Part shown: positions 52,518 through 60,978 of the stretch, in pieces
Layout: every line of letters begins with the position of its first letter
Position numbering within the stretch: the first letter of the stretch is position 1
NCBI RefSeq assembly: GCF_029076445.1
Contig: NZ_JARESG010000001.1
Span: forward strand, 62,001-126,000
Length of the DNA: 64,000 nt
Direction of reading: 5' to 3'
Source: Pseudarthrobacter naphthalenicus
Lineage (GTDB): Bacteria; Actinomycetota; Actinomycetes; Actinomycetales; Micrococcaceae
The notes under the pieces: generated by a model
Seen by the model: the letters and a program-made list of their open reading frames with translations, nothing else
The model's database searches: none
What the model was told of the DNA's origin: nothing
Position numbers and translations under genes: made by a program

Positions 52518-52817
52518 TGTTCCTCCAAGGGGCGTCCGCGCATCTTCGGGCGACTGAACCGGGTTCTCACCGGCCGGAACCAGCTCCCTGCCACGATTTA
52601 GTCCGCCGAAGATCTGTCCGGCCGGCAACCGTTGCTGGAAGCGTAGCTGAACTTTGAGTATACCGAACGGCGTTCCCGCGAACAGGGATTCCTTCGCTGC
52701 GGACCTTCGTTTTGCGACATATCCGAGTCACATAAGGCAGGATTGTGCCGTGGGGCAGAACGCCCTCCCGCGGAGGGCAAGGCCGCCGGGTTATAGCCAG
52801 AATGGGAATGCAACCAA
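52518..52817. other. Intergenic region between glnR and a membrane protein gene
   Basis: 300 bp with no gene. Divergent promoters must lie here; GGTATACTC (minus strand, near 52656) is a possible -10 for glnR. No palindrome or terminator stands out apart from a short CCCGCGGAGGG repeat near 52772. Confidence 0.45.
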
Positions 52818-53621
52818 TTGAGTGCAGAGTCGAAGCGGCGGACCGGGATCAGCGCGGACGGGGACGAACACGCGCCGGCGCGGTCACTGGGCTCGTGGGT
52901 TATTGGCCTGATAGGCATTGCGGGGCTAGCAGCCCTCATCGCCGGTGTGTACATCTCGCGGGAGGCCCTGGTCGGCGTCGCGAGTGCCATCGCCGTGGCG
53001 GTAGGAATCGGCTGGCCGCACTTCCTCCGCATCCCGGCCAAGAAGACGCTCGCCACGGTCATCGCCCTGCCCGGCGTAGGGTCCGCGATGGCCGCCGGCC
53101 TGGTCCCGGCACCGGGATACCTTGACTGGACGCCGGCCTTCATCGCGCTGGGAATGATGGCCGTGTTTGTGGTGCAGCTGATCCGCGGGACCGGCCAGGC
53201 CCAGCGGCTGGAGTCCACGCTGGGCTGCTGCGCCGGCGTGCTCCTGTCCTGCCTTGGCGCGGGATGGATTGCCGGTGCCCGCTTCAACGGGGTCCGCGAA
53301 ATGATGCTGGTGGCGGCCGTCAGTGCAGCGGTCGCCCTGTGCGCCGGCCTGATCCGCTGGCCGGACCGGGTGGTTGCTCCACTGGGGATCGTCCTCGCGG
53401 GCCTGGCGGGCCCGCTTGCCGGGCTGGTCTTTTCCGATCTTGCCGTGCTGCCCGCCGCGATCTTCGGGGTGGTGGTCGGCGCGGTCCTGGTCAGTTTCCG
53501 CCGGCTCGTCACACTCCGCGGTGCTCCGCTGAATCTCGCCGCGGCCCTTAGCATGGGTCTGGCGCCTGTGTCCGCTGTGGGCTCCCTTGCTTACTTCATA
53601 GACAAACTACTTATCTACTAA
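52818..53621 (+). CDS. Hypothetical multi-pass membrane protein
   Basis: 267 aa with about eight helices, preceded by a short polar N-terminus (KRRTGISADGDEHAPARS). Not recognised; the regular helices of Ala/Gly/Val composition (LGIVLAGLAGPLAGLVFSDL and similar) suggest a permease-like or scaffold membrane protein of actinobacteria. TTG is the first codon in frame that gives a full N-terminus; no ATG or GTG precedes it without a stop. It ends 16 bp before a 37-codon membrane protein gene, probably the same operon. Confidence 0.66.
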   Translation: MSAESKRRTGISADGDEHAPARSLGSWVIGLIGIAGLAALIAGVYISREALVGVASAIAVAVGIGWPHFLRIPAKKTLATVIALPGVGSAMAAGLVPAPGYLDWTPAFIALGMMAVFVVQLIRGTGQAQRLESTLGCCAGVLLSCLGAGWIAGARFNGVREMMLVAAVSAAVALCAGLIRWPDRVVAPLGIVLAGLAGPLAGLVFSDLAVLPAAIFGVVVGAVLVSFRRLVTLRGAPLNLAAALSMGLAPVSAVGSLAYFIDKLLIY

Positions 53622-53637
53622 CGGTTAGGATGGCATC

Positions 53638-53751
53638 ATGTCCGTACTTGCATTTGAAATTTTCTTCCTTGTCCTGCTCGGCGTCGCGAGCCTTTCCATG
53701 GCCTGGTTTGCCGGCTTTGTTGTTTACCGTCTTTTCAAAGGCCAGAAGTAA
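53638..53751 (+). CDS. 37-residue membrane peptide
   Basis: ATG 53638 to TAA 53751. One hydrophobic helix (FEIFFLVLLGVASLSMAWF) with a basic end (YRLFKGQK). AGGATGG upstream of the ATG is a fair ribosome-binding site. Too short for usual gene callers, but the sharp composition (one helix, basic tail) and position in a run of plus-strand genes 16 bp after the membrane protein make it credible. Function unknown. Confidence 0.62.
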   Translation: MSVLAFEIFFLVLLGVASLSMAWFAGFVVYRLFKGQK

Positions 53752-53788
53752 ACCGTCCCTCCGTTAGCGATTTCCTGAGGTAATTGTT

Positions 53789-54415
53789 GTGCCGATTGAG
53801 ATTCCTACAGATCTGACTCCGGAACTTGTTCCGCTGTCCTGGCTCATTGGTGAGTGGGAAGGCAGCGGCCGGCTTGGCACCGGTGATGAGGATTCCGAAC
53901 ACTTCGTCCAGCACGTTTCCTTCACACACAACGGCTTGCCGTACCTGCAGTACCGTGCGGAGAGCTGGCTGGCGGACGAGGACGGAACGCGTTTGCGTCC
54001 CCTCACTGTCGAGACCGGTTTCTGGGCGCTTGAGCGCAAGCAGCTGGACGCCGACGGCGGCCCGGGCCTGGTCCCGGCGGACATTGTTCCGGCGCTTAAG
54101 AGCGCTGACGAGGTTGAGGCCCTGCGCAATAAGGACGGCGGCTTCGATATCTCTGTGTCCATCGCGCATCCCGGCGGTATCTCCGAGCTGTACTACGGTC
54201 AGATCAAGGGCCCGCAGATCCAGCTCACCACCGACATGGTGATGCGGGGAGGCCACTCGAAGGAGTACAGCGCCGCGACGCGCATCTTCGGCTTGGTCGA
54301 CGGCAACCTGCTCTGGCGCTGGGACGTCGCCGCCGGCGGGGCCGAGGGCGCGGCAGCCAAGCCCGGCAGCGGCCTCGAGGCCCACGCATCGGCGTTCCTG
54401 AAGAAAGTCTCCTGA
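53789..54415 (+). CDS. Nitrobindin-family heme-binding protein (FABP-like)
   Basis: 208-aa beta-barrel of the THAP4/nitrobindin family: GEWEGSG (21-27) is the conserved first turn, and ESWLADEDGTRLRPLTVETGFW and HSKEYSAATRIFGLVDGNLLWRWDVA complete the barrel. Relatives bind ferric heme and detoxify peroxynitrite or carry nitric oxide. Two Asp/Gly/Ala-rich inserts (about 90-115 and 180-195) are longer than usual. GTG start with GAGGT upstream, 37 bp after the small peptide gene. Confidence 0.87.
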   Translation: MPIEIPTDLTPELVPLSWLIGEWEGSGRLGTGDEDSEHFVQHVSFTHNGLPYLQYRAESWLADEDGTRLRPLTVETGFWALERKQLDADGGPGLVPADIVPALKSADEVEALRNKDGGFDISVSIAHPGGISELYYGQIKGPQIQLTTDMVMRGGHSKEYSAATRIFGLVDGNLLWRWDVAAGGAEGAAAKPGSGLEAHASAFLKKVS

Positions 54416-54504
54416 CCGGGCCACAGTCGCACTGGCCATCAGTAGACTTAGCTTCCTCAGTCCCGTCTCACGGCTCCGGCCGTGCCAGTGAACCAGGGAG
54501 CATC

Positions 54505-55227
54505 ATGGCGGCACCGCAGAACACCACTGACTACAGCGACCTGAAGGCCGTGTTCTTCAACGGAACGCTTAAGAGGTCGCCGGAAACCAGCAACACCGGA
54601 GGCCTGATTGAGGTCAGCCGCCGCATCATGGAAAAGCACGGCGTCAGCACACAGGTGATCAGGACCGTGGATCACGACATCGCCAGCGGCGTGTACCCGG
54701 ACATGACCGATCACGGCTGGGCAACCGACGAGTGGCCGGCTCTGTACCCTGCCGTTCAAGAAGCGGACATCGTGGTGGTGGCCGGACCCATCTGGCTCGG
54801 CGATAACTCCTCGCAGACCAAAAAGCTCATAGAGCGGCTCTATGCCCACTCCGGCCAGCTCAACAGCAAGGGCCAGTGGGCGTTCTACCCCAAGGTCGGC
54901 GGCTGCCTCATCACCGGCAACGAGGACGGCATCAAGCACTGTTCCATGAACGTCCTTTACAGCCTGCAGCACATCGGCTTCACCATCCCGCCGCAAGCGG
55001 ACGCCGGCTGGATCGGCCCCGTGGGCCCCGGCCCCAGCTACCTGGACGAGGGTTCCGGCGGTCCGGAGTCAGACTTCACCAACCGCAACACCACCTTCAT
55101 GACCTGGAACCTGCTGCATCTTGCCCGGATGCTCAAAGATGCCGGCGGGATTCCCGCATACGGCAACCTGCCCGAAGAATGGACGGCCGGCACCCGTTTC
55201 GATTTCGAAAACCCGGAATACCGCTAA
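54505..55227 (+). CDS. Flavodoxin-like NADPH-dependent FMN reductase
   Basis: 240 aa with a flavodoxin/FMN-reductase Rossmann-type fold: KAVFFNGTLKRSPETSNTGGLIEVSRRIME binds the FMN phosphate, VVVAGPIWLGDNSSQTKKLIERL the isoalloxazine ring. It may supply reduced flavin or reduce quinones/metals. ATG preceded by CAGGGAGCATC. The stop is followed at once by a 54-bp tandem repeat. Confidence 0.82.
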   Translation: MAAPQNTTDYSDLKAVFFNGTLKRSPETSNTGGLIEVSRRIMEKHGVSTQVIRTVDHDIASGVYPDMTDHGWATDEWPALYPAVQEADIVVVAGPIWLGDNSSQTKKLIERLYAHSGQLNSKGQWAFYPKVGGCLITGNEDGIKHCSMNVLYSLQHIGFTIPPQADAGWIGPVGPGPSYLDEGSGGPESDFTNRNTTFMTWNLLHLARMLKDAGGIPAYGNLPEEWTAGTRFDFENPEYR

Positions 55228-55232
55228 TCCCC

Positions 55233-55340
55233 ACCCGCACCCTGACCTCGCAAGCTCGGCCAGGGAACCCGGCGGGCGTGGCCCCAACCCGCACCCTGAC
55301 CTCGCAAGCTCGGCCAGGGAACCCGGCGGGCGTGGCCTTA
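55233..55340. repeat. Two 54-bp tandem direct repeats
   Basis: Copy 1 55233-55286 and copy 2 55287-55340 agree except for the last few bases. Each holds CTCGCAAGCTCGGCCAGGGA. AACCCGGAATAC occurs on both sides (near 55209 and 55330), as if the block arose by duplication or insertion. Confidence 0.9.
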
Positions 55341-55379
55341 ACCCGGAATACTCACTGACTAAAGGACGTTGCCCCCAGT

Positions 55380-56462
55380 ATGACTACCCCCAGCCCATTC
55401 CTGTCGCGCCCCGGCGCCGTCGAGGCCGCCGGCGCGGACGCCGGAGTTGCCGATCACTACGGTGAGCCGCTCCGCGAGCAGCGCGCCCTCGCAGCCGGAA
55501 CCGCCGTCGTCGATCTCTCCCATCGCGGTGTGGTGACCGTCAGCGGTCCGGACCGGCTGTCGTGGCTGAACACACTTTCCTCCCAGCAGGTCACCGGCCT
55601 GCAGCCGCGGGAATCCACCGAACTGCTCCTGCTGAGCGTTCAGGGCCGCATCGAGTTTGATGCCCGGGTAGTGGACGACGGCGGGACCACCTGGCTGATC
55701 GTTGAGGCCGCCGAGGCTGCGCCGCTGGCTGAGTGGCTGAACAGGATGAAGTTCATGCTCCGCGTGGAAGTTGCCGATGTCTCCGACGAATGGGCTGTGC
55801 TCGGGTCCACCAAGGAGGTGGCGGAGTGGTCCGGTCTGCTCGCCTGGCGCGATCCGTGGCCGCACGTGGGTGCCGGTGGCTACTCGTATTCTGTGGTTCC
55901 CGAAGAAGGGCACCCCGGACTGGAACGGCCGTGGATCGAATACCTGGTGCCCGCCGCTGAGCTGGAGCGGACTGTAGGGGACCGCCCGCTGGCCGGGATG
56001 CTGGCCGCCGAAGCCCTCCGCATCGCTGCCTGGCGGCCCCGCCTGGGCGCTGAAACCGACGACAAAACCATTCCGCACGAACTGGACCTCCTCCGTACAG
56101 CCGTGCACCTGGCGAAGGGCTGCTACAAGGGCCAGGAGACCATCGCACGGGTCCACAACCTGGGCCACCCGCCGCGGCGGCTGGTGTTCCTGCAGCTGGA
56201 CGGCTCACAACACACCATGCCTGCGCCGGGCAGCCAGGTCCTCCTGGGTGAGCGGAAAGTAGGCACCGTCACCTCCGTGGCGCAGCACTACGAAATGGGA
56301 CCCATTGCCCTGGCGGTCATCAAACGTTCCGTAGCTCCGGACGAAATACTGACCGTCCTGGACGGTGAAGAGCCCTACACCGCCGCGCAGGAAGTGATTG
56401 TTGCCCCCGACGCCGGCCAGGTAGTCGGGCGGCAGACCGGATTCCTGAGGGGGACCCGCTGA
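55380..56462 (+). CDS. ygfZ: YgfZ/GcvT-like folate-binding protein
   Basis: 360 aa. Tetrahydrofolate-binding fold of the glycine-cleavage T-protein, with the YgfZ signature KGCYKGQETIAR near residues 240-251. YgfZ uses folate to help repair or build iron-sulfur clusters. Other family parts are DLSHRGVVTVSGPDRLSWLNTLSSQQ and GTVTSVAQHYEMGPIALAVIKR. It shares one base with the ankyrin gene after it (TGATG). Confidence 0.9.
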   Translation: MTTPSPFLSRPGAVEAAGADAGVADHYGEPLREQRALAAGTAVVDLSHRGVVTVSGPDRLSWLNTLSSQQVTGLQPRESTELLLLSVQGRIEFDARVVDDGGTTWLIVEAAEAAPLAEWLNRMKFMLRVEVADVSDEWAVLGSTKEVAEWSGLLAWRDPWPHVGAGGYSYSVVPEEGHPGLERPWIEYLVPAAELERTVGDRPLAGMLAAEALRIAAWRPRLGAETDDKTIPHELDLLRTAVHLAKGCYKGQETIARVHNLGHPPRRLVFLQLDGSQHTMPAPGSQVLLGERKVGTVTSVAQHYEMGPIALAVIKRSVAPDEILTVLDGEEPYTAAQEVIVAPDAGQVVGRQTGFLRGTR

Positions 56463-56857
56463 TGACTGAAAACCCCGTGCCCGACGAGGAAACCCTCGCG
56501 CTGGCAGAGAAACTGTTCCAGGCCGCCCGGGACGGGGACACCGTGCTGCTGGCTGCCTACCTTGATGTCGGCGCCCCGGCATCCATGACAAACTCGGCCG
56601 GGGACTCGCTCCTGATGCTCGCTGCCTACCACGGGCATGCCGAGACGGTGCAGCTGCTCCTTCGGCACGGGGCGGACGCCGACACCGCCAACGACCGCGG
56701 CCAGACGCCGCTGGCCGGCGCAGCATTTAAGGGCTACCCGGATGTTGCCAAAGTCCTTCTGGCGGCCGGCGCTGATCCGGACGCCGGTACACCCTCGGCC
56801 CGCGCAGCGGCCCACATGTTCGCCCGGACTGAAATACTCGACCTGTTGGGAGCCTGA
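56462..56857 (+). CDS. Ankyrin-repeat protein
   Basis: 131 aa, about three ankyrin repeats: DGDTVLLAAYLDVGAP, AGDSLLMLAAYHGHAETVQLLLRHGADAD, RGQTPLAGAAFKGYPDVAKVLLAAGADPDAG. Intracellular protein-binding module with unknown partner; coupled translation with ygfZ suggests work on or with that protein. In this phylum ankyrin proteins often accompany catalases, but here katA is far away. Confidence 0.87.
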   Translation: MTENPVPDEETLALAEKLFQAARDGDTVLLAAYLDVGAPASMTNSAGDSLLMLAAYHGHAETVQLLLRHGADADTANDRGQTPLAGAAFKGYPDVAKVLLAAGADPDAGTPSARAAAHMFARTEILDLLGA

Positions 56858-56860
56858 CGC

Positions 56861-58384
56861 TTGGAAAATGTAGCAAGGCCGTGGCCAGCACTCTGGTCCC
56901 TCGTGATCGGGTTCTTCATGATCCTGATCGACACCACCATCGTCTCCGTGGCGAATCCCCGGATCATGGAAGGCCTCAACGCGGACATCAATTCCGTCAT
57001 CTGGGTAACCAGCGCGTACCTTCTTGCTTACGCCGTCCCCCTGCTTATCACGGGCAGGCTGGGCGACCGCTTCGGGCCCAAGAAGCTTTACCTTTCAGGG
57101 CTGGTGCTCTTCACCCTCGCCTCGCTCTGGTGCGGCCTGTCGGGTGACATCAGTACCCTGATCATGGCCCGCGTCCTGCAGGGCCTCGGCGCGGCCATCA
57201 TGACGCCGCAGACCATGGCAGTCATTACCCGGATCTTTCCGCCGGACCGCCGCGGCGCAGCCATGGGCATCTGGGGAGCCACGGCAGGTGTAGCCACCTT
57301 GGTGGGACCCATCCTGGGCGGCGTCCTGGTGGACGGCCTGGGCTGGGAGTGGATCTTCTTCATCAACATTCCGGTCGGCGTCGTCGGCTTCATCCTTGCG
57401 TGGCGCTTCGTTCCCTCGCTGACAACCCACCCGCACAAGTTCGACATCCCGGGTGTTCTGCTCAGCGCCGCCGGCCTGTTTCTGCTGGTCTTCGGCATCC
57501 AGGAGGGCGAGACCTACAACTGGGGCACCATCACCGGGCCCATCACAGTCTGGGGCCTGATCATCAGCGGCATAGCCGTGCTGGTGGTTTTCGTGCTGTG
57601 GCAGCGGTTCAACAAGGGCGAACCCCTCCTGCCGCTGGGACTCTTCAAGGACCGCAACTTCTCCCTGGCCAACATCGGCATCACCACGGTGGGGTTCGCC
57701 ATCACGTCCTTCACCCTCCCGCTGATCTTCTACTACCAGGTGGTCCGCGGCCTGACGCCCACCCAGTCCGCGTTGATGATGGTCCCCATGGCCGTTATTT
57801 CAGGCGGCCTGGCACCCGTCGTGGGAAAGATCATCGACCGTGTCAATCCGAAGTTCATCACCGCCACGGGCCTGGTCCTGATGTCGGTGGCCCTCTTCTG
57901 GAACTCGGCACTCATGCACCCGGACACCCCCATCTGGCTGTTCCTGCTGCCGAGCGCCGTCCTCGGGTTCGCCAACGCCGGCATCTGGGCCCCGCTGAGC
58001 ACTACGGCCACCCGGAACCTTCCGCCGCGGCAGGCCGGTGCCGGCTCAGGCGTCTATAACACCACCCGGCAGATCGGCGCGGTCCTGGGCAGCGCCGCGA
58101 TAGCCGTGCTGATCCAGGCAAGGCTTGCAGCCGAGCTGCCACCGGCACCCGGAGCCCCTGGCGGCGCCAGCCCCATGTCGTTCGGCGGGACGCTGCCCGA
58201 AGCACTGCACGACGGATTCTCCACCGCCATGGGCCAGTCAATCCTGCTTCCCGCGGCCGTTATCCTGCTGGGCGCGGCTGTGGCACTGTTCTTCGCCAAG
58301 CCCCAGGCCGTGAACGGCTGGACCGGGCAGGCTGCGGCCCCCAGGGCAGAGGCGACGGCGGACGGCGGCCGCCGGGCGGATTAG
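56861..58384 (+). CDS. MFS drug exporter, DHA2 (EmrB/QacA) type
   Basis: 507 aa with about 14 helices. Motif A GRLGDRFGPKKLYL and motif D1 MILIDTTIVSVANPRI (an acidic residue in helix 1, as in drug:H+ antiporters) identify DHA2. The TTG start at 56861 has GGGAGCC upstream and lies 3 bp after the ankyrin stop. Likely exports a toxic compound. No regulator gene is adjacent. Confidence 0.88.
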   Translation: MENVARPWPALWSLVIGFFMILIDTTIVSVANPRIMEGLNADINSVIWVTSAYLLAYAVPLLITGRLGDRFGPKKLYLSGLVLFTLASLWCGLSGDISTLIMARVLQGLGAAIMTPQTMAVITRIFPPDRRGAAMGIWGATAGVATLVGPILGGVLVDGLGWEWIFFINIPVGVVGFILAWRFVPSLTTHPHKFDIPGVLLSAAGLFLLVFGIQEGETYNWGTITGPITVWGLIISGIAVLVVFVLWQRFNKGEPLLPLGLFKDRNFSLANIGITTVGFAITSFTLPLIFYYQVVRGLTPTQSALMMVPMAVISGGLAPVVGKIIDRVNPKFITATGLVLMSVALFWNSALMHPDTPIWLFLLPSAVLGFANAGIWAPLSTTATRNLPPRQAGAGSGVYNTTRQIGAVLGSAAIAVLIQARLAAELPPAPGAPGGASPMSFGGTLPEALHDGFSTAMGQSILLPAAVILLGAAVALFFAKPQAVNGWTGQAAAPRAEATADGGRRAD

Positions 58385-58459
58385 CCCGGCGGCGGCCCTG
58401 CCGGGGGCGGCCCTGCCCGGCGGCGGTGGTAGCGCCGTGCGGTGGTAGCGCCGGGGGCT

Positions 58460-59176
58460 TCAGCCCAGTTGGACGCTGGTGTGGATGCCGCCGGCGGTCA
58501 GGCCAAGTTGTCGGGCCAGCGCTACGGCGCCGGTGTTGCTGACTTCCGCCCGCCACTGGATGGTCAGGCCGGCGGCAAGTGCTTCGTGGGCGGCGATCGA
58601 GGCTGCCAGGGACCCCAGCCCGCGGCGCCTCCACTCGGGGTCCACCAGAACTCCCAAGTGGGCCAGCAGGCCCTCCCATTCGGCGTAGGCACCGCACGCC
58701 ACCGGGACCCGCCGGCCGTCCACCTCATGCACAATGGTGTACCGGTTTTCCAGCTCGGACAGGCCCACCTCGTTGACGTCATCCGGCGGGCACAGCCCTT
58801 CCAGCTCGATCGCCTCGGGATTGCCGTGGGAAACAGTCAGCTCCTCGGACGGCTGGCGGAGCGGCAGGTCGTCGGCGAAGAACAGGGCCGCGGCACCCAG
58901 TCCGTGGCCTCCGTGGGACCGCGTCAGGGTCAGGAGGGTCACGTGCTGGGCCATCTCGTCATCCGGAATACCGGCTGCGGCATCAATGAGCCATTGCGGA
59001 CCCACCAGGGCGGAGCTGCCGAAGAGCCTGATGAACTCCACCGTCCTGACCGCTTCGTCGGCCCGGACCACCCGCTCGCCGGAGGCCAGGGACGTACCGA
59101 AAGCCTCGTCGTCGAGCCCCAGGTGCCGGGCCCACGCGAGCTGGATAATGGCGGCGGAACCGGGGTCAAGAGTCAT
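58460..59176 (-). CDS. GNAT-family N-acetyltransferase
   Basis: 238 aa; acetyl-CoA binding motif GVLVDPEWRRRGLGSLAASIAAHEAL near 175-200 (R/Q-x-x-G-x-G/A). The N-terminal half (about 1-120) has no recognised domain and starts DPGSAAIIQLAWARHLGL, a pattern seen in other actinobacterial GNATs. Substrate unknown. TAGGCT (59183-59188, minus strand) is 6 nt before the ATG. Confidence 0.82.
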   Translation of the reverse strand: MTLDPGSAAIIQLAWARHLGLDDEAFGTSLASGERVVRADEAVRTVEFIRLFGSSALVGPQWLIDAAAGIPDDEMAQHVTLLTLTRSHGGHGLGAAALFFADDLPLRQPSEELTVSHGNPEAIELEGLCPPDDVNEVGLSELENRYTIVHEVDGRRVPVACGAYAEWEGLLAHLGVLVDPEWRRRGLGSLAASIAAHEALAAGLTIQWRAEVSNTGAVALARQLGLTAGGIHTSVQLG

Positions 59177-59202
59177 ATTCCCAGCCTAGGCGGTTGTGCG
59201 GC

Positions 59203-60228
59203 TCAGCCGAACAGGACCGCCGCCTCGTCATAGCGGTTCTGGGGGACGGTTTTGAGCTGGCCCAGGGCCTTCTCGAAGCCGACGTGCTCGATGTCTGTGC
59301 CCTTGAGCGCCACCATGGTCCCCCAGTAACCCTCCACCACCGAATCAATGGCGGCCATGCCCAGCCGGGTGGCCAGGACGCGGTCGAACGCGGAGGGAAC
59401 GCCGCCGCGCTGGATGTGGCCGAGGATGGTGGCCCTGGTTTCGATGCCGGTGCGGGCTTCGAGTTCGGGGGCGAGCTGGTCCGCGATGCCGCCCAGGCGG
59501 GGCCGGCCGAAGGTGTCCAGGCCGCGCTCGGAGTGGGGGGTTTCCATGTGTTCGGGAACGAAGCCTTCGGCCACCACCACCAGGGGCGCGCGGCCGCGGT
59601 CATGGGCTTCCTGGACCCACTCCGTGATCTGTTCGATGCTGACTTTTTGTTCCGGGATCAGGATGGCGTGCGCGCCGGCGGCCATGCCTGCGTGCAGGGC
59701 GATCCAGCCCACGTGGCGGCCCATGACTTCTGCGATCATGCAGCGGTGGTGGGACTCGCCGGTGGTGCGGAGCCGGTCGATGGCTTCGGTGGCGATCTGG
59801 ACGGCGGTGTCGAAGCCAAAGGTGTAGTCGGTGGCGTCGAGATCGTTGTCCACGGTTTTGGGAACGCCCACGATTTTGAGCCCGGCGTCGGTGAGGCGTT
59901 TCGCGGCGGCCAGGGTTCCTTCGCCGCCGATAGCGATGATGGCGTCGATGCCGAGGCGGTCCATGTGGGCCTTGATGACCTCCGGGCCGCCGCCGTTTTC
60001 GAAGGGGTTGGTGCGGGAGGTGCCCAAGATGGTGCCGCCCTGCTTGGCGATGCCGCGGACCATGGTGCGGGGGATGTTGATGATGTCGCCTTCAACCACG
60101 CCGCGCCAGCCGTCCAGGAAGCCCACGAATTCGTGGCCGTGGATGGCGATGCCTTTGAGGACCGCGCCGCGGATCACGGCGTTCAGCCCGGGGCAGTCCC
60201 CACCGCTGGTGAGAATTCCAATTTTCAT
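59203..60228 (-). CDS. pfkA: ATP-dependent 6-phosphofructokinase (group III)
   Basis: Glycolytic enzyme, 341 aa: SGGDCPGLNAVIRG at 8-21, IGGEGTLAAAKR with G104, and GVPKTVDNDLDATDYTFGFDTAV with K124. Gly at 104 predicts ATP rather than PPi as phosphate donor, while Lys at 124 is normal for PPi enzymes; this mixture is known in actinobacterial group III enzymes. ATG 60228 is clearly the start, though the frame is open back to 60624. Confidence 0.94.
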   Translation of the reverse strand: MKIGILTSGGDCPGLNAVIRGAVLKGIAIHGHEFVGFLDGWRGVVEGDIINIPRTMVRGIAKQGGTILGTSRTNPFENGGGPEVIKAHMDRLGIDAIIAIGGEGTLAAAKRLTDAGLKIVGVPKTVDNDLDATDYTFGFDTAVQIATEAIDRLRTTGESHHRCMIAEVMGRHVGWIALHAGMAAGAHAILIPEQKVSIEQITEWVQEAHDRGRAPLVVVAEGFVPEHMETPHSERGLDTFGRPRLGGIADQLAPELEARTGIETRATILGHIQRGGVPSAFDRVLATRLGMAAIDSVVEGYWGTMVALKGTDIEHVGFEKALGQLKTVPQNRYDEAAVLFG

Positions 60229-60362
60229 GTCTCTGCTCAAATCCTGGTGTGAAGGGGGTAACGGGCAGAGCGCCACGCTGAGCTCACCTAGATTGTAGTC
60301 GGCCGTGTGCGTTACGACACAAACCGGTGACAATCGGTAACTACTTCGGGCGATGTGCCGAA

Positions 60363-60397
60363 GCCCCCGTCCGGGAGGGGTTCTCCGGAACGGGGGC
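60363..60397. terminator. Hairpin after the PspC gene
   Basis: GCCCCCG/CGGGGGC (60363-60369, 60391-60397) with a further CCGG/CCGG inside. No T-tract; may end the PspC operon message. Confidence 0.5.
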
Positions 60398-60428
60398 CAG
60401 CTTTGAAGGGGGAGATGAAGATGCCTGG

Positions 60429-60680
60429 TCAGCTGATGGAGCGGCGGTCCAGGAATTTCTCCAAGAGGATGGCGTTGCCCTGGTCCGGGAGGACCAGCCA
60501 CGCCGCAAGGTAGAACACGACGGCGGGCCCCGGCAGGAGGCAGAAGACCAGGAAAGCGATCCGCACGAAGGCCACATCCACGTTGAGCTTGGCCGCGACG
60601 CCGCCGCACACGCCGCCCAGCCACCGTTCGGGACCGCGTTTCAGGCCGAAGCCCCTGACGATGCTGAAGAACTTATCCAT
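60429..60680 (-). CDS. Short PspC-domain membrane protein
   Basis: 83 aa, essentially one PspC domain: ERWLGGVCGGVAAKLNVDVAFVRIAFLVFCLLPGPAVVFYLAAWLVLPDQG. In actinobacteria PspC proteins act in envelope-stress sensing. Last gene of a three-gene minus-strand operon; 3 bp after the preceding stop. Confidence 0.87.
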   Translation of the reverse strand: MDKFFSIVRGFGLKRGPERWLGGVCGGVAAKLNVDVAFVRIAFLVFCLLPGPAVVFYLAAWLVLPDQGNAILLEKFLDRRSIS

Positions 60681-60683
60681 GGT

Positions 60684-60977
60684 TCAAGACTTCCGTGTTG
60701 TGGGATGGTTGTCACGTTTACGGGCCGAGAGCAGGCCGCCGATGACGAGCGCCGCACCCGCCCCGATCATGAGCCCGATCAGCACATAGGTGCCGTTCAG
60801 GGTCACAACACCCAGCTGGGCCACGATGATCAGGGCCGCAAGTGCCAGGACTATGAGGCTCCAAACGATGGTGCCCACGCGGGCGGAGGGCTGCTGCGGC
60901 GCGTCGGCCGCGGAGGAGGTTCCCGGCGTCGTGCTTTCCGGGCTGGACGAATCCGGTGCCGGATCAAAGCTGCTCAT
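60684..60977 (-). CDS. Small two-helix membrane protein
   Basis: 97 aa: a Ser/Pro/Asp-rich cytoplasmic part, then helices at about 33-55 and 61-82, and a basic end (KRDNHPTTRKS). Start ATG 60977 with AAGGAAAC upstream. The gene lies 1 bp after the PspC/toast-rack gene, so it probably works with it. Not recognised. Confidence 0.7.
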   Translation of the reverse strand: MSSFDPAPDSSSPESTTPGTSSAADAPQQPSARVGTIVWSLIVLALAALIIVAQLGVVTLNGTYVLIGLMIGAGAALVIGGLLSARKRDNHPTTRKS

Positions 60978-60978
60978 G

